NCBI RefSeq assembly: GCF_002863225.1
Contig: NZ_PKEK01000067.1
Coordinates: 1-64,000 of the forward strand
Direction of reading: 5' to 3'
Length of the DNA: 64,000 nucleotides
Source: Mycobacterium sp.
Lineage (GTDB): Bacteria; Actinomycetota; Actinomycetes; Mycobacteriales; Mycobacteriaceae
The notes under the pieces were generated by a model. That model was not told where the DNA came from. It was given only the letters and a program-made list of their open reading frames with translations, and searched no databases. Shown here in pieces: positions 54,579-64,000 of this stretch. A program made the translations under genes and the position numbers. Numbering within the stretch: the first letter of the stretch is position 1; each line of letters starts with the position of its first letter.

Positions 54579-55622
54579 ATGGCTCAGACAACAACGGCGC
54601 AGAAGCAGCCGCGGACCAAATTCATGCGACGCTGGCGTCGCAACATGGACGTCCAGGACGACATCAAGTACGTGGAGATGCTGAACATCCTGTCCGAGGG
54701 CTCGGTGCGGCGCAACTTCAACCCGTACACCGACATCGAATGGGATTCGCCGGAGTTCGCGGTCATCCCCGACGACCCGCGCTGGATTCTGCCCAAGACC
54801 GATCCGCTGGGTAAGCACTCCTGGTACCAGTCCCAGTCGCAGGACCGTCAAATCGCCATCGGCATGTGGCGCCAGGCCAACGTGGCCAAGGTCGGCCTGC
54901 ACTTCGAATCGATCCTGATCCGCGGCCTGATGGAGTACGCGTTCTGGGTGCCCAACGGCTCACCGGAATACCGGTACTGCCTGCACGAGGCGGTCGAAGA
55001 GTGCAACCACACCATGATGTTCCAGGAGATGGTGAACCACATCGGCGTCGACGTTCCCGGGATGCCGCGCCTGCTCAAGTGGATCCAGCCCGCGATCCCC
55101 CTGGTTGCCGGCCCGTTGCCGATCCCGTTCTGGTTCGGGATCCTCGCTGGCGAGGAACCGATCGACCACACCCAGAAGAACGTGCTGCGTGAGGGCAAGG
55201 AACTGCACCCGATCATGGAGCGGGTGATGGCGATCCACGTGGCCGAGGAGGCCCGCCACATCTCGTTCGCCCACGAGTACCTGCGCAAGCGGGTGCCGGA
55301 CTTGCCCCGTCGCAAGCGTTTCTGGCTCTCCTTGTTCGTGCCGCTGACCATGCGGATCCTGTGTTCGGCGATTGTGGTGCCGCCCAAGGCTTTCTGGCAG
55401 GAGTTCGACATCCCGCGCGAAGTCCGCAAAGAGGTGTTCTTCAACTCGCCGGAGTCGCGTCAGATGCTGCGCGACATGTTCGGTGACGTGCGGATGCTGT
55501 GCAAGGACACGGGCTTGATGAACCCGCTGTCCAAGCTGATCTGGCGGATCTGCAAGATCGACGGCAAGCCGTCGCGCTACCGCAGCGAGCCGCAGCGTCA
55601 GCACCTCACGGTCGCCGCCTAG
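54579..55622 (+). CDS. AurF-like diiron oxygenase (Rv0885-like)
   Basis: A 347-residue ferritin-like helical protein of the AurF (p-aminobenzoate N-oxygenase) class. Two ligand-type motifs are EAVEECNHTMMFQ (about 128-140) and HVAEEARHISFAHEYL (about 221-236); Glu and His residues would hold a diiron centre. It has a basic, possibly membrane-adjacent C terminus. It starts at an ATG after GAGGAGG. fprB, a ferredoxin reductase fused to ferredoxin, begins six bases downstream and could supply its electrons. The substrate in mycobacteria is unknown. Confidence 0.83.
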   Translation: MAQTTTAQKQPRTKFMRRWRRNMDVQDDIKYVEMLNILSEGSVRRNFNPYTDIEWDSPEFAVIPDDPRWILPKTDPLGKHSWYQSQSQDRQIAIGMWRQANVAKVGLHFESILIRGLMEYAFWVPNGSPEYRYCLHEAVEECNHTMMFQEMVNHIGVDVPGMPRLLKWIQPAIPLVAGPLPIPFWFGILAGEEPIDHTQKNVLREGKELHPIMERVMAIHVAEEARHISFAHEYLRKRVPDLPRRKRFWLSLFVPLTMRILCSAIVVPPKAFWQEFDIPREVRKEVFFNSPESRQMLRDMFGDVRMLCKDTGLMNPLSKLIWRICKIDGKPSRYRSEPQRQHLTVAA

Positions 55623-55628
55623 GAACTC

Positions 55629-57320
55629 ATGCCGCACGTAATCACCCAGTCGTGTTGCAGCGACGGGTCCTGTGTTTACGCCTGCCCGGTGAACTGTATC
55701 CACCCGTCGCCGGACGAACCGGAGTTCGCTTCCGCGGAGATGCTGTACATCGATCCCGTGGCGTGTGTCGACTGCGGCGCGTGTGTCAGTGCGTGCCCCG
55801 TGGGCGCCATCGCTCCCAACTCACGGCTGTCCACTGAGCAGTTGCCGTTCGTCGAACTCAACGCCAGTTTCTACGAGGAGTTCCACGCGTCGCGGCCTGC
55901 GGACCAGAAACTGCCGCCGACATCGAAACTGGCACCGGTAATTCCGGCGCCGGAGGTCCACGGGAAGCACAGTGGCCCGTTGACGGTGGCGATCGTGGGA
56001 TCGGGTCCGGCCGCGATGTATGCCGCCGACGAACTGCTCACCCAGCAGGGCGTACGGGTCAACGTGTTCGAAAAGCTGCCCACCCCTTACGGATTGGTGC
56101 GGGCCGGGGTAGCACCGGATCATCAGACCACCAAGCGGGTCACCCAGCTGTTCGACCGGATCGCCCGCCGCCGGGAATTCCGGTTCTTTCTCAATGTCGA
56201 GGTCGGCAACCAGCTGAGCCACGACGACGTGCTGGCCCATCATCACGCCGTCATCTACGCCGTCGGTGCGCCCAACGACCGCCGGCTGGACATCGAGGGG
56301 ATGGACCTGCCCGGCACCGGAACCGCGACCGAGTTCGTGGCCTGGATCAACGGGCACCCTGATTTCGTCGATCTGCCAGTCGATCTGAGCCACGAGCGGG
56401 TCATCGTCGTCGGCAACGGTAACGTCGCGCTCGACGTGGCCCGCGTGCTGACCGCCGACCCGGACGAGCTGGCCCACACCGACATCTCCGATCACGCACT
56501 GGCCGCCCTGCGCGAGTCGCGAGTGCGCGAGGTCGTGGTTGCCGCCCGCCGCGGACCCGAGCACTCGGCGTTCACCCTGCCGGAGCTGATCGGGCTGACC
56601 ACCACCGCGGAAGTCGTTGTGGCCGAAGGCGACCGCGATGCGGTGCTGCGCGACCTGGCCACCGTCACCGACACCGTGACCAAGCAGAAACTGAAAATCC
56701 TGAGCGGGCTCGAGTCGTCGTCGACACCGGCGACGCGGCCACGAATCCGGTTCGCCTACAACCTGACGCCGAAGCGGGTGATCCGCGACCAGCGCGCTGC
56801 CGGCCTGGAGTTCGGAGTCACCGGCACCGATGAATCGACCACCATCGACGCCGGGCTGGTGCTGACTTCGATCGGCTACCACGGCAAGGCGATCAAAGAT
56901 CTTCCGTTCGACGACGAGAAGGGCGTGGTGCCCAACGACGGTGGCCGCGTCACGCACGCCGACGGCGCCTATGTGGCGGGGTGGATCAAGCGTGGGCCGA
57001 CCGGCTTCATCGGAACCAACAAATCGTGTGCGGCGCAGACCGTGCAGCGACTGGTGGACGACTACAACGCCGGGCTGTTGCGCGACCCGATCGGCAAACC
57101 GGCCGCGCTGGACCGCCTGGTCCGCGAGCGCCAGCCCGATGTCGTCGACGCCAACGGCTGGCGGGCCATCGACGCCGCCGAGGTGGCACGGGGCGAACTC
57201 GCCGACCGGCCGCGCGCCAAGTTCACCGCGATCGCCGACATGCTCGACGTGGCGGCGGCCGCACCGGCGCCGTCGCTGCGGCACCGGGTGGCCGACCGGT
57301 TGCGCGAATTCGCCGGCTAG
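55629..57320 (+). CDS. fprB: Ferredoxin-ferredoxin/NADP reductase fusion FprB
   Basis: A 563-residue fusion, Rv0886 counterpart. The N-terminal ferredoxin (about 1-60) has CVYACPVNCIH and CVDCGACVSACPVGA, typical of a 7Fe ferredoxin. The reductase part starts near residue 110 with an FAD motif (VAIVGSGPAAMYAADELL), has KLPTPYGLVRAGVAPDH, an NADP motif VIVVGNGNVALDVARVL, and a C-terminal GWIKRGPTGFIGTNKSCA. It transfers electrons from NADPH. It follows the AurF-like gene closely and overlaps the convergent VOC gene at a CTAG. Confidence 0.93.
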   Translation: MPHVITQSCCSDGSCVYACPVNCIHPSPDEPEFASAEMLYIDPVACVDCGACVSACPVGAIAPNSRLSTEQLPFVELNASFYEEFHASRPADQKLPPTSKLAPVIPAPEVHGKHSGPLTVAIVGSGPAAMYAADELLTQQGVRVNVFEKLPTPYGLVRAGVAPDHQTTKRVTQLFDRIARRREFRFFLNVEVGNQLSHDDVLAHHHAVIYAVGAPNDRRLDIEGMDLPGTGTATEFVAWINGHPDFVDLPVDLSHERVIVVGNGNVALDVARVLTADPDELAHTDISDHALAALRESRVREVVVAARRGPEHSAFTLPELIGLTTTAEVVVAEGDRDAVLRDLATVTDTVTKQKLKILSGLESSSTPATRPRIRFAYNLTPKRVIRDQRAAGLEFGVTGTDESTTIDAGLVLTSIGYHGKAIKDLPFDDEKGVVPNDGGRVTHADGAYVAGWIKRGPTGFIGTNKSCAAQTVQRLVDDYNAGLLRDPIGKPAALDRLVRERQPDVVDANGWRAIDAAEVARGELADRPRAKFTAIADMLDVAAAAPAPSLRHRVADRLREFAG

Positions 57321-57763
57321 CCGTTCATCGCCGCGGCCAGCTCCTCATGGCTGACCTCTTTGACCGGCTGGCCGAGCGACCAGTGGTGACCGAACGGATC
57401 GGCGACCATGCCGTAGCGGTCACCCCAGAACTGCTCCTCCAATGGAACGAGCTCGGTGGCGCCGGCGTCCAGCGCCCGACGGAACCAGGCGTCGACGTCG
57501 GGCACAGTCAGGTGAATCGTCACCGGAGTGCCACCCAGCGACGGAGGGGTCATCGACTTGCCGCCGGACATCTCGGGGAAGTCGTCGTTGAGCATGACCA
57601 TGAAGCCGTTGATGCGGACTGAGGCGTGCACCAGCTTGCCGTCGGGTCGGGGCAGCCGCACGAGCTCGACCGCGTCGAAGGCTTTGACGTAGAAGTCGAT
57701 CGCCGCGGCGGCGTCGTCGACGGTCAGGTGTGGGGACAGAGCGGGTTGGACGGCGATCGCCAT
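57317..57763 (-). CDS. VOC superfamily protein (glyoxalase-like, Rv0887c type)
   Basis: A 148-residue VOC protein. Two beta-alpha-beta modules are visible: HLTVDDAAAAIDFYVKAFDAVELVRLPRPDGKLVHASVRINGFMVMLND, then VTIHLTVPDVDAWFRRALDAGATELVPLEEQFWGDRYGMVADPFGHHWSLGQP. Conserved metal or ligand sites are His12-type and Glu in EEQFWGDR. It looks like the PhnB/YaeR type. The ATG at 57763 has GAGGAGAAC just before it; the track start is longer. Confidence 0.87.
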   Translation of the reverse strand: MAIAVQPALSPHLTVDDAAAAIDFYVKAFDAVELVRLPRPDGKLVHASVRINGFMVMLNDDFPEMSGGKSMTPPSLGGTPVTIHLTVPDVDAWFRRALDAGATELVPLEEQFWGDRYGMVADPFGHHWSLGQPVKEVSHEELAAAMNG

Positions 57764-57860
57764 CGGGTTCTCCTCGGTGTCGGTGCGTGGCCCGGATGGG
57801 CCTACGGGTATGGACTCGGGCAACGAGTCGATCTCATCACCGGCCACCTACACCGCAGGG

Positions 57861-58991
57861 TCAGTCCGTGTGGACGCTGTCCCATCCCTCGACGGCCTCC
57901 GGGCTGCGCGGGCCCGGCCCGACGTAGATGGCGGCCGGGCGGACCAGCTTGCCGAGCCGCTTCTGCTCGAGGATGTGCGCGCACCAGCCGGCGGTCCGAC
58001 CGCAGGTGAACATGGCGGGCATCATCCGGGCCGGCACCTGGGCGAAGTCCAGGATCACCGCCGCCCAGAACTCCACGTTGGTCTCGATCGCCCGGTCCGG
58101 ACGCCGCTCCCGCAGTTCCGCGAGCGCGGCCTGCTCGACGGCGGCCGCCACCTCATAGCGCGGCGCGCCCAGCCGCTTGGCGGTGGCACGCAGCACGCGG
58201 GCCCGCGGGTCCTCGGCGCGATACACCCGGTGGCCGAAGCCCATCAGCTTTTCGCGGCGATCCAGGATTCCCTTGACCAGTCCACGGGCGTCACCGGTTC
58301 GCTCGACCTCTTCGAGCATCGGCAGCACACGCGCCGGCGCACCGCCGTGCAGCGGGCCGCTCATCGCGCCCACCGCCCCCGACAGCGACGCCGCGACGTC
58401 CGCCCCGGTCGACGCGATCACCCGCGCGGTGAAGGTCGACGCGTTCATGCCGTGCTCGGCGGCCGACACCCAGTAGGCGTCGACGGCTTCGATGTGTTTG
58501 GGGTCCGGCTCGCCCTGCCAACGTGTCATGAAACGTGCTGTGACCGTTGAGCATTCGTCGATGACGCGCTGCGGAACGGCGGGCTGGTAGATCCCTCGGG
58601 CCGACTGCGCGACGTAGGACAGCGCCATCACCGAGGCCCGGGCCAACTGGTCGCGGGCGGTGGCTTCGTCGATGTCGAGCAGCGGCTGGAAGCCCCAGAT
58701 CGGCGCCAGCATCGCCAGACCGGCCTGCACGTCGACGCGCACGTCGCCGCTGTGGATCGGCAGCGGGAACGGTTCGGCGGGCGGTAGCCCGTTGCCGAAT
58801 TTCGCGTCCACCAGCAAAGCCCACACGTCGCCGAATGTGACCCGCTGTTTGACCAGGTCTTCGATGTCGACACCGCGGTAGCGCAGGGCGCCGCCGTCCT
58901 TGTCAGGCTCGGCGATCTCGGTGGTGAATGCCACCACACCCTCGAGTCCGGCAACGAAATTCTCCGGGATCTTGTCCGAGATGACAGTCAT
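57861..58991 (-). CDS. citA: Citrate synthase (second, CitA type)
   Basis: A 376-residue citrate synthase at the Rv0889c position. His ligand and catalytic regions are SGAVGAMSGPLHGGAPARVL (about 204-223), GFGHRVYRAEDPRARVLR (about 252-269) and the C-terminal substrate-binding CGRTAGWCAHILEQK. It condenses acetyl-CoA with oxaloacetate. Short type, unlike the 430-aa gltA product later in the window. The predicted start is ATG 58991; no ribosome site is visible, so it may be leaderless. Confidence 0.92.
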   Translation of the reverse strand: MTVISDKIPENFVAGLEGVVAFTTEIAEPDKDGGALRYRGVDIEDLVKQRVTFGDVWALLVDAKFGNGLPPAEPFPLPIHSGDVRVDVQAGLAMLAPIWGFQPLLDIDEATARDQLARASVMALSYVAQSARGIYQPAVPQRVIDECSTVTARFMTRWQGEPDPKHIEAVDAYWVSAAEHGMNASTFTARVIASTGADVAASLSGAVGAMSGPLHGGAPARVLPMLEEVERTGDARGLVKGILDRREKLMGFGHRVYRAEDPRARVLRATAKRLGAPRYEVAAAVEQAALAELRERRPDRAIETNVEFWAAVILDFAQVPARMMPAMFTCGRTAGWCAHILEQKRLGKLVRPAAIYVGPGPRSPEAVEGWDSVHTD

Positions 58992-59027
58992 GGAAAAAAT
59001 TCTCGCACGGGTCCGGGTGTGACTTGC

Positions 59028-59039
59028 TACCGGTCGGTA
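59028..59039. promoter_or_regulatory. Palindrome TACCG-GT-CGGTA upstream of citA
   Basis: A 12-bp palindrome 37-48 bases upstream of the citA start, in the 72-base gap after the HNH gene. Similar ACCGGTCGGT sites are common for TetR-family repressors; the regulator is not known. Confidence 0.35.
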
Positions 59040-59063
59040 ACCAAGGCCGCCGGTGGCCCACTG

Positions 59064-60314
59064 TTAGTTGCGGGGCGGCGGTGGTTGCGGTTGGAAGGGC
59101 GTGTACCACCACCAGTCGGCGCGCTCGCCGGTCGGCCCCGGGCAGGGCGCAACGGCGGGCGGCGGTCGAGTTGGCGGGCGCGCCAGCGAACCGCGCGTCA
59201 ACGGTTGACCGGCGTCGTCGATGACCTGGGGTGCGTCCGCGGGCCCGGCGACTGTGATGACGCCGCGGTGATGCAACCGGTGATGGTACGGACAGAGCAG
59301 CACCAGGTTGGCCAACTCGGTCGAGCCGCCGTCTTCCCAATGCCGGATGTGATGAGCGTGCAGACCTCGGGTCGCGCCGCAGCCGGGAATCGCGCACATC
59401 CGGTCGCGATGCTCGAGTGCCCGGCGTAGTCGCCTGTTGATCAACCGGGTCGTCCGACCGGCGCCAATGACTTCGCCGTGCCGTTCGAACCAGATTTCGC
59501 ACGTCGCGTCACAGGTCAGATATCGACGTTCGGCATCGGTGAGCACCGGACCCAGATGCAGTGCCGCGGCACGCTGCTCGACATCGACATGCAGCACCAC
59601 GGTGGTGTGCTGCCCGTGCGGGCGGCGGGCGGTATCGCTGTCCCAGCCGGCCTCGATCAGGCGCATGAACGCGTCGGCGGTGTTAGGCAGCGGGGGTCGT
59701 TGATCCGGGTCGCCCGCACTGTCGCCGTGATCAAGCTTCCACTCGGCGATCATGGCATCGCGATGCGATGCCATGGCGGCGTCGAACTTCGCGGCGTCAT
59801 GATGAGCGAGCGTGATCCGGTAACAGCTGCCCTGCTCGTTCCGAGTCGCGGTGATCAAGCGCTCGGGTTCTTGGCGGGGCTCGGGCTCGGGTCGCGGCTC
59901 CAGCCTGACCGCGGTCCGCAGCTGATTGACCGTCGCGCAGCTCGCTAGCTGCGCATAGTGCTCATCGGATCCCTCGCCGGCCCGGGCCGCGATGACACCG
60001 ACCTGGTCCAGCGAGAGGCGGCCTTCCCGCATGCCTTCGGCGCAGCGCGGAAACTCCGTCAAACGGCTGGCGATCGTGCTGATCGTGTGGGCGTTCGCCG
60101 ACGAGCAGCCGGTCTTCCACGCCACCAACGCCGGCACTGAACGCGCGCCAGTGGCGCCCCACAGTTCATCGCGATCGATCTCGGCGACGATCTCGACGAC
60201 CCGCCCGTCGATCGCGTTGCGCTGACCGGTCAACTCCGCCAGCTCGTCGAACAGCACCTCAAGACGCTCCGCGGGACTGACCACCACTGCGGCGGCGGAT
60301 GCGATCGAGGACAT
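59064..60314 (-). CDS. HNH endonuclease, 13E12/DUF222 type
   Basis: A 416-residue protein from ATG 60314 ([28 protein letters not shown]); the longer track start runs into the neighbouring promoter. A DUF222 domain (about 15-290) precedes a complete HNH motif: [43 protein letters not shown]. The C terminus is Pro-rich. These 13E12-type genes are repeated in mycobacterial genomes and behave like mobile or degenerate endonuclease elements. Located between citA and pdxH, where H37Rv has other genes. Intact. Confidence 0.9.
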   Translation of the reverse strand: MSSIASAAAVVVSPAERLEVLFDELAELTGQRNAIDGRVVEIVAEIDRDELWGATGARSVPALVAWKTGCSSANAHTISTIASRLTEFPRCAEGMREGRLSLDQVGVIAARAGEGSDEHYAQLASCATVNQLRTAVRLEPRPEPEPRQEPERLITATRNEQGSCYRITLAHHDAAKFDAAMASHRDAMIAEWKLDHGDSAGDPDQRPPLPNTADAFMRLIEAGWDSDTARRPHGQHTTVVLHVDVEQRAAALHLGPVLTDAERRYLTCDATCEIWFERHGEVIGAGRTTRLINRRLRRALEHRDRMCAIPGCGATRGLHAHHIRHWEDGGSTELANLVLLCPYHHRLHHRGVITVAGPADAPQVIDDAGQPLTRGSLARPPTRPPPAVAPCPGPTGERADWWWYTPFQPQPPPPRN

Positions 60315-60379
60315 GACGCGATCCTTGCAGCCACCTCTGACAAGTCGAGCGGCCACGAATCTCCGCTGTTGCACGCGGG

Positions 60380-60385
60380 TAGCGT
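60380..60385 (+). promoter_or_regulatory. Leaderless-type -10 box TAGCGT of pdxH
   Basis: TANNNT hexamer ending seven bases before the ATG at 60393, in the 78-base divergent gap to the HNH gene. Confidence 0.42.
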
Positions 60386-60392
60386 GGGCGCG

Positions 60393-61052
60393 ATGGGGGG
60401 ACCCGACAACCAGCACCTGGCCGCAATGCGCAAGGAATACGGCTCCAAGGAGCGGGACGGCAGCCCGGACCTCGACGTCGACTGGCTCGCGGACGGCTGG
60501 CTTGCCTTGCTGCGCACCTGGATTGACGAGGCCGAGCGTGGTGGCGTGGCCGAACCCAACGCGATGGTGTTGGCCACCGTCGACGCGGGCCGACCGGTCA
60601 GCCGGTCGGTGCTGTGCAAAGGCGTCGACGAGGACGGCATCGTGTTCTTCTCCAACTACGACTCGGCCAAGGGCGACCAGCTGGCCGAGACGCCGTACGC
60701 CTCGGCGACCTTCCCGTGGTACCTGCTGAACAGGCAATTCCACATCCGCGGGCCGGTCACCAAGGTCGACCCGCAAGCCACCGCGAACTACTGGAACAAC
60801 CGCCCGCGCGGCTCGCAGCTCGGCGCGTGGGCGTCACAGCAGTCCAAGCCGATCACCTCACGCGCCGCGCTGGTCGAGCAGCTGGCCGAGGTGACGGATC
60901 GGTTTGCCGACCACGAGCAGGTTCCGGTGCCGCCGCATTGGGGCGGGTACCGCATCGCGCCGGCGGAGATCGAGTTCTGGCAAGGCCGAGAAGACCGTCT
61001 GCACAACCGAATCCGGGTCGTGGGTGGGCGTATCGAACGCCTGCAACCCTGA
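60393..61052 (+). CDS. pdxH: Pyridoxamine/pyridoxine 5'-phosphate oxidase PdxH
   Basis: A 219-residue FMN oxidase. FMN-binding [27 protein letters not shown] lies near 70-96, [13 protein letters not shown] near 140, and the family signature at the end is [14 protein letters not shown]. It makes pyridoxal phosphate, the cofactor of serC and dapC products found in this window. The ATG at 60393 is used; the track start adds eight residues upstream. The MFS transporter starts two bases after its stop. Confidence 0.93.
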   Translation: MGGPDNQHLAAMRKEYGSKERDGSPDLDVDWLADGWLALLRTWIDEAERGGVAEPNAMVLATVDAGRPVSRSVLCKGVDEDGIVFFSNYDSAKGDQLAETPYASATFPWYLLNRQFHIRGPVTKVDPQATANYWNNRPRGSQLGAWASQQSKPITSRAALVEQLAEVTDRFADHEQVPVPPHWGGYRIAPAEIEFWQGREDRLHNRIRVVGGRIERLQP

Positions 61053-61054
61053 GC

Positions 61055-62332
61055 ATGCCCAGGCTGGTCGCCGATACCGCGCCACTGCGCAACGCCGATT
61101 TCCGGCGGCTGTGGTCCTCGGGAATCGTCACCGTCATCGGCGGGAACCTGACGATCTTCGCCGTCCCGGTACAGATCTACGCGCTGACCCAGAGCTCCGG
61201 ATATGTCGGCCTGGCCGGGTTGTTCGCGCTGGTCCCGTTGGTCGTCTTCGGCCTGCTCGGTGGCGCCTGGGCCGACGCGATGGACCGCAGGGTGCTGCTG
61301 ATCATCGCCTCCTGCGGACTGGCGGTGGCGTCGGCGCTGCTGTGGCTGCAATCGGCGTTGGCGCTGAACAACGTCTGGTTGGTGCTGGTCCTGCTGGGGG
61401 TGCAGCAGATCTTTTTCGCGGTCAACGCGCCGGCGCGCTCAGCCGCCATCCCGCGGATGCTGCCAGGTGATCAATTGGCGGCCGCGAACTCACTGAACAT
61501 GACCGTGACGCAGTTCGGTGCGATCATCGGCCCGCTGCTCGCGGGGTTACTGCTCAATTGGGTCGACTTGTCGACGCTGTATCTGATCGACACCGTCACG
61601 ACCGTCGTGCCGATCTGGGCGACCGTCCGGTTGGCGCCGATGCCGGTGCTGGGGACGGGTGACGGCACGGGCCAGTGGGGTGTCGCCGCGGTGCTGGACG
61701 GGTTCCGCTACCTGGCCGGAAACACCGTCGTGCTGATGTCGTTCGTCGTCGACCTCATCGCGATGATCCTGGGCATGCCGCGTGCGTTGTTCCCGCAGAT
61801 GGCCCACCAGAGCTTCGGCGGGCCGGTCGCCGGCGGCACCACGATGGCGCTGCTGGCCGCGGCGATGTCGGCGGGTGCGGTCGCCGGCGGGGTGTTCTCC
61901 GGCTGGTTGCCGCGGGTGCGCAGGCAGGGGCTGGCGGTGGTGCTGGCAATCGTGGTGTGGGGATTGGCGATGGTCGGCTTCGGGGTGGCCGCCGGGGCGG
62001 CCCACGGCCGGGCCGGGCCGCTGCTCTGGGCGGCCCTGGGATTCCTCGCCCTCGGCGGTGCCGCTGACCTGGTGTCGGCCGCGTTCAGGTCGACGATGCT
62101 GCAGGAGGCGGCCTCCGATGACGTGCGGGGCCGATTGCAGGGTGTGTTCGTCGTGGTGGTCGGTGGTGGACCACGGTTGGCCGACACCGCCCACGGCGCC
62201 GCCGCCGCTGTGGTGGGCACCACTGCGGCCACCACCGGGGGAGGCGCGCTGGTCGTCGTCGGAGTGCTGTTGGCCGCGCTCGCCGCGCCGGCCTTCATCC
62301 GTTATCGCGCAACGCAATTGGAGAAGAGCTGA
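61055..62332 (+). CDS. MFS transporter (enterobactin exporter/macrolide-efflux-like)
   Basis: A 425-residue major facilitator protein with about 12 helices. LRNADFRRLWSSGIVTVIGGNLTIFAVPVQIY at the N terminus is typical of the EntS/MefA-like group, with the loop GGAWADAMDRRVLL and VNAPARSAAIPRMLPGDQLAAANSLN. It starts at ATG 61055, two bases after pdxH, so they form an operon. A role in drug or metabolite export is inferred from the family; no substrate can be named. Confidence 0.87.
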   Translation: MPRLVADTAPLRNADFRRLWSSGIVTVIGGNLTIFAVPVQIYALTQSSGYVGLAGLFALVPLVVFGLLGGAWADAMDRRVLLIIASCGLAVASALLWLQSALALNNVWLVLVLLGVQQIFFAVNAPARSAAIPRMLPGDQLAAANSLNMTVTQFGAIIGPLLAGLLLNWVDLSTLYLIDTVTTVVPIWATVRLAPMPVLGTGDGTGQWGVAAVLDGFRYLAGNTVVLMSFVVDLIAMILGMPRALFPQMAHQSFGGPVAGGTTMALLAAAMSAGAVAGGVFSGWLPRVRRQGLAVVLAIVVWGLAMVGFGVAAGAAHGRAGPLLWAALGFLALGGAADLVSAAFRSTMLQEAASDDVRGRLQGVFVVVVGGGPRLADTAHGAAAAVVGTTAATTGGGALVVVGVLLAALAAPAFIRYRATQLEKS

Positions 62333-62430
62333 GACTGTCGCTCGGCCGTCCGCGGCCGGAGGTGATCTCCGTCGCACCCGGACCTCACCCCCGCGCAGGC
62401 ACGCCATCGCAATAACGACTACCTTTGCGC

Positions 62431-62436
62431 TATAGG
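62431..62436 (+). promoter_or_regulatory. Candidate -10 box TATAGG of gltA
   Basis: A TATAGG hexamer 45 bases upstream of the gltA GTG, giving a leader of roughly 40 bases. No convincing -35 is seen. Confidence 0.28.
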
Positions 62437-62481
62437 CAACCAGCCGGGCCAGCATTCACACGCAAGCGCAAAGGGGTTCCC

Positions 62482-63766
<1,285 letters not shown>

Positions 63767-63774
<8 letters not shown>

Positions 63775-64000
63775 CCAGCACCGCCATCGCGGCGTTGTGG
63801 CCGCCGACACCGGAGACCGCACCACCTCGGCGCGCGGCCGAACCACAACGCAGTATCCGCTCGTGCTCGGTGGCCACCCCCCATCGCTGCGCCGGTGTGG
63901 CCAGCACAGCGTCGTTCTCTGCGAACGGCCATTCCAGTCCGCCGTGAAAGATGTTGCCACCGGTCATGTTCAGGCGCTGTTCCAGATCGAGGGTGGTCGT
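63767..64000 (-). CDS. FAD-dependent oxidoreductase (phytoene-desaturase-like), C-terminal end, cut by window
   Basis: The last 77 codons of a gene continuing past the window. The sequence ([62 protein letters not shown]) fits the C terminus of NAD(P)/FAD oxidoreductases of the Rv0897c type, with the [12 protein letters not shown] dinucleotide/FAD-binding end and GG motifs. It is in the expected place after gltA. Enzyme activity cannot be judged from the fragment. Confidence 0.75.

Overview
The window is a chromosomal segment of a mycobacterium, most likely a fast-growing Mycolicibacterium-type species. The grounds are high GC, an mce operon, WS/DGAT, RpfA, SepH, Rpf-linked c-di-AMP riboswitch, many GTG/TTG starts and many leaderless-type promoters. 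From about 20.4 kb to the end the gene order follows the M. tuberculosis H37Rv block Rv0853c to Rv0897c as I remember it (kdc, SRPBCC, far, dapC, fadA, fadB, xpb, rpfA, yccF, cspB, DUF2771, MFS, DUF3027, MarR, TrmH, sepH, serC, AurF-like, fprB, VOC, citA, gltA). The PE_PGRS, PPE and moaC2-mog-moaE2 genes that interrupt the H37Rv block are missing. No alignment was run, so homology statements rest on recognised motifs and remembered gene order.

Layout. 0-8.5 kb: the end of an mce lipid-import operon (mceB end, mceC, D, E, F), followed on the opposite strand by a secreted protein and two Mce-associated membrane proteins, then a small exported protein. 8.5-15.7 kb: an accessory oxidative cluster with a TetR gene and its likely operator, a 38-residue membrane peptide, an AveC-like membrane protein, a P450, two DapB-like oxidoreductase paralogues (the second frameshifted), and a second P450/TetR divergent pair with a double palindrome between them. 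15.7-20.4 kb: an MmpS-like secreted protein, DinB, then an amidohydrolase, acyl-CoA ligase, unknown and BFD [2Fe-2S] run preceded by a perfect long palindrome.

20.4-31 kb: keto-acid decarboxylase, three related SRPBCC proteins, an acyl-CoA racemase, tRNA-Cys, WS/DGAT, dapC, and the fadA-fadB beta-oxidation operon closed by a strong terminator. 31-38.6 kb: an accessory insert relative to H37Rv (methyltransferase, wHTH protein, two F420 LLM oxidoreductases, an SsuABC-type importer with an ABM monooxygenase, and a DUF35/thiolase pair). 38.6-46.6 kb: XPB helicase and partner, rpfA under a c-di-AMP riboswitch and a CRP site, yccF, cspB and a glutathionyl-hydroquinone-reductase-like gene. 46.6-64 kb: mostly conserved core genes including sepH, serC/AurF-like (sharing a CRP site), fprB, citA, an HNH endonuclease of 13E12 type, pdxH, an MFS exporter, gltA and the end of a FAD oxidoreductase.

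Together the genes describe lipid or cyclic-substrate import (Mce), oxidation (P450, F420 enzymes), CoA activation (FadD), beta-oxidation (FadA/FadB) and entry to the TCA cycle (two citrate synthases). The best candidates for something undescribed are the AveC-like/P450/reductase cluster with its unannotated membrane peptide, the three unassigned operators, a 56-bp tandem repeat before the MarR gene, and an upstream palindrome that overlaps the first helix of the rpfA riboswitch.
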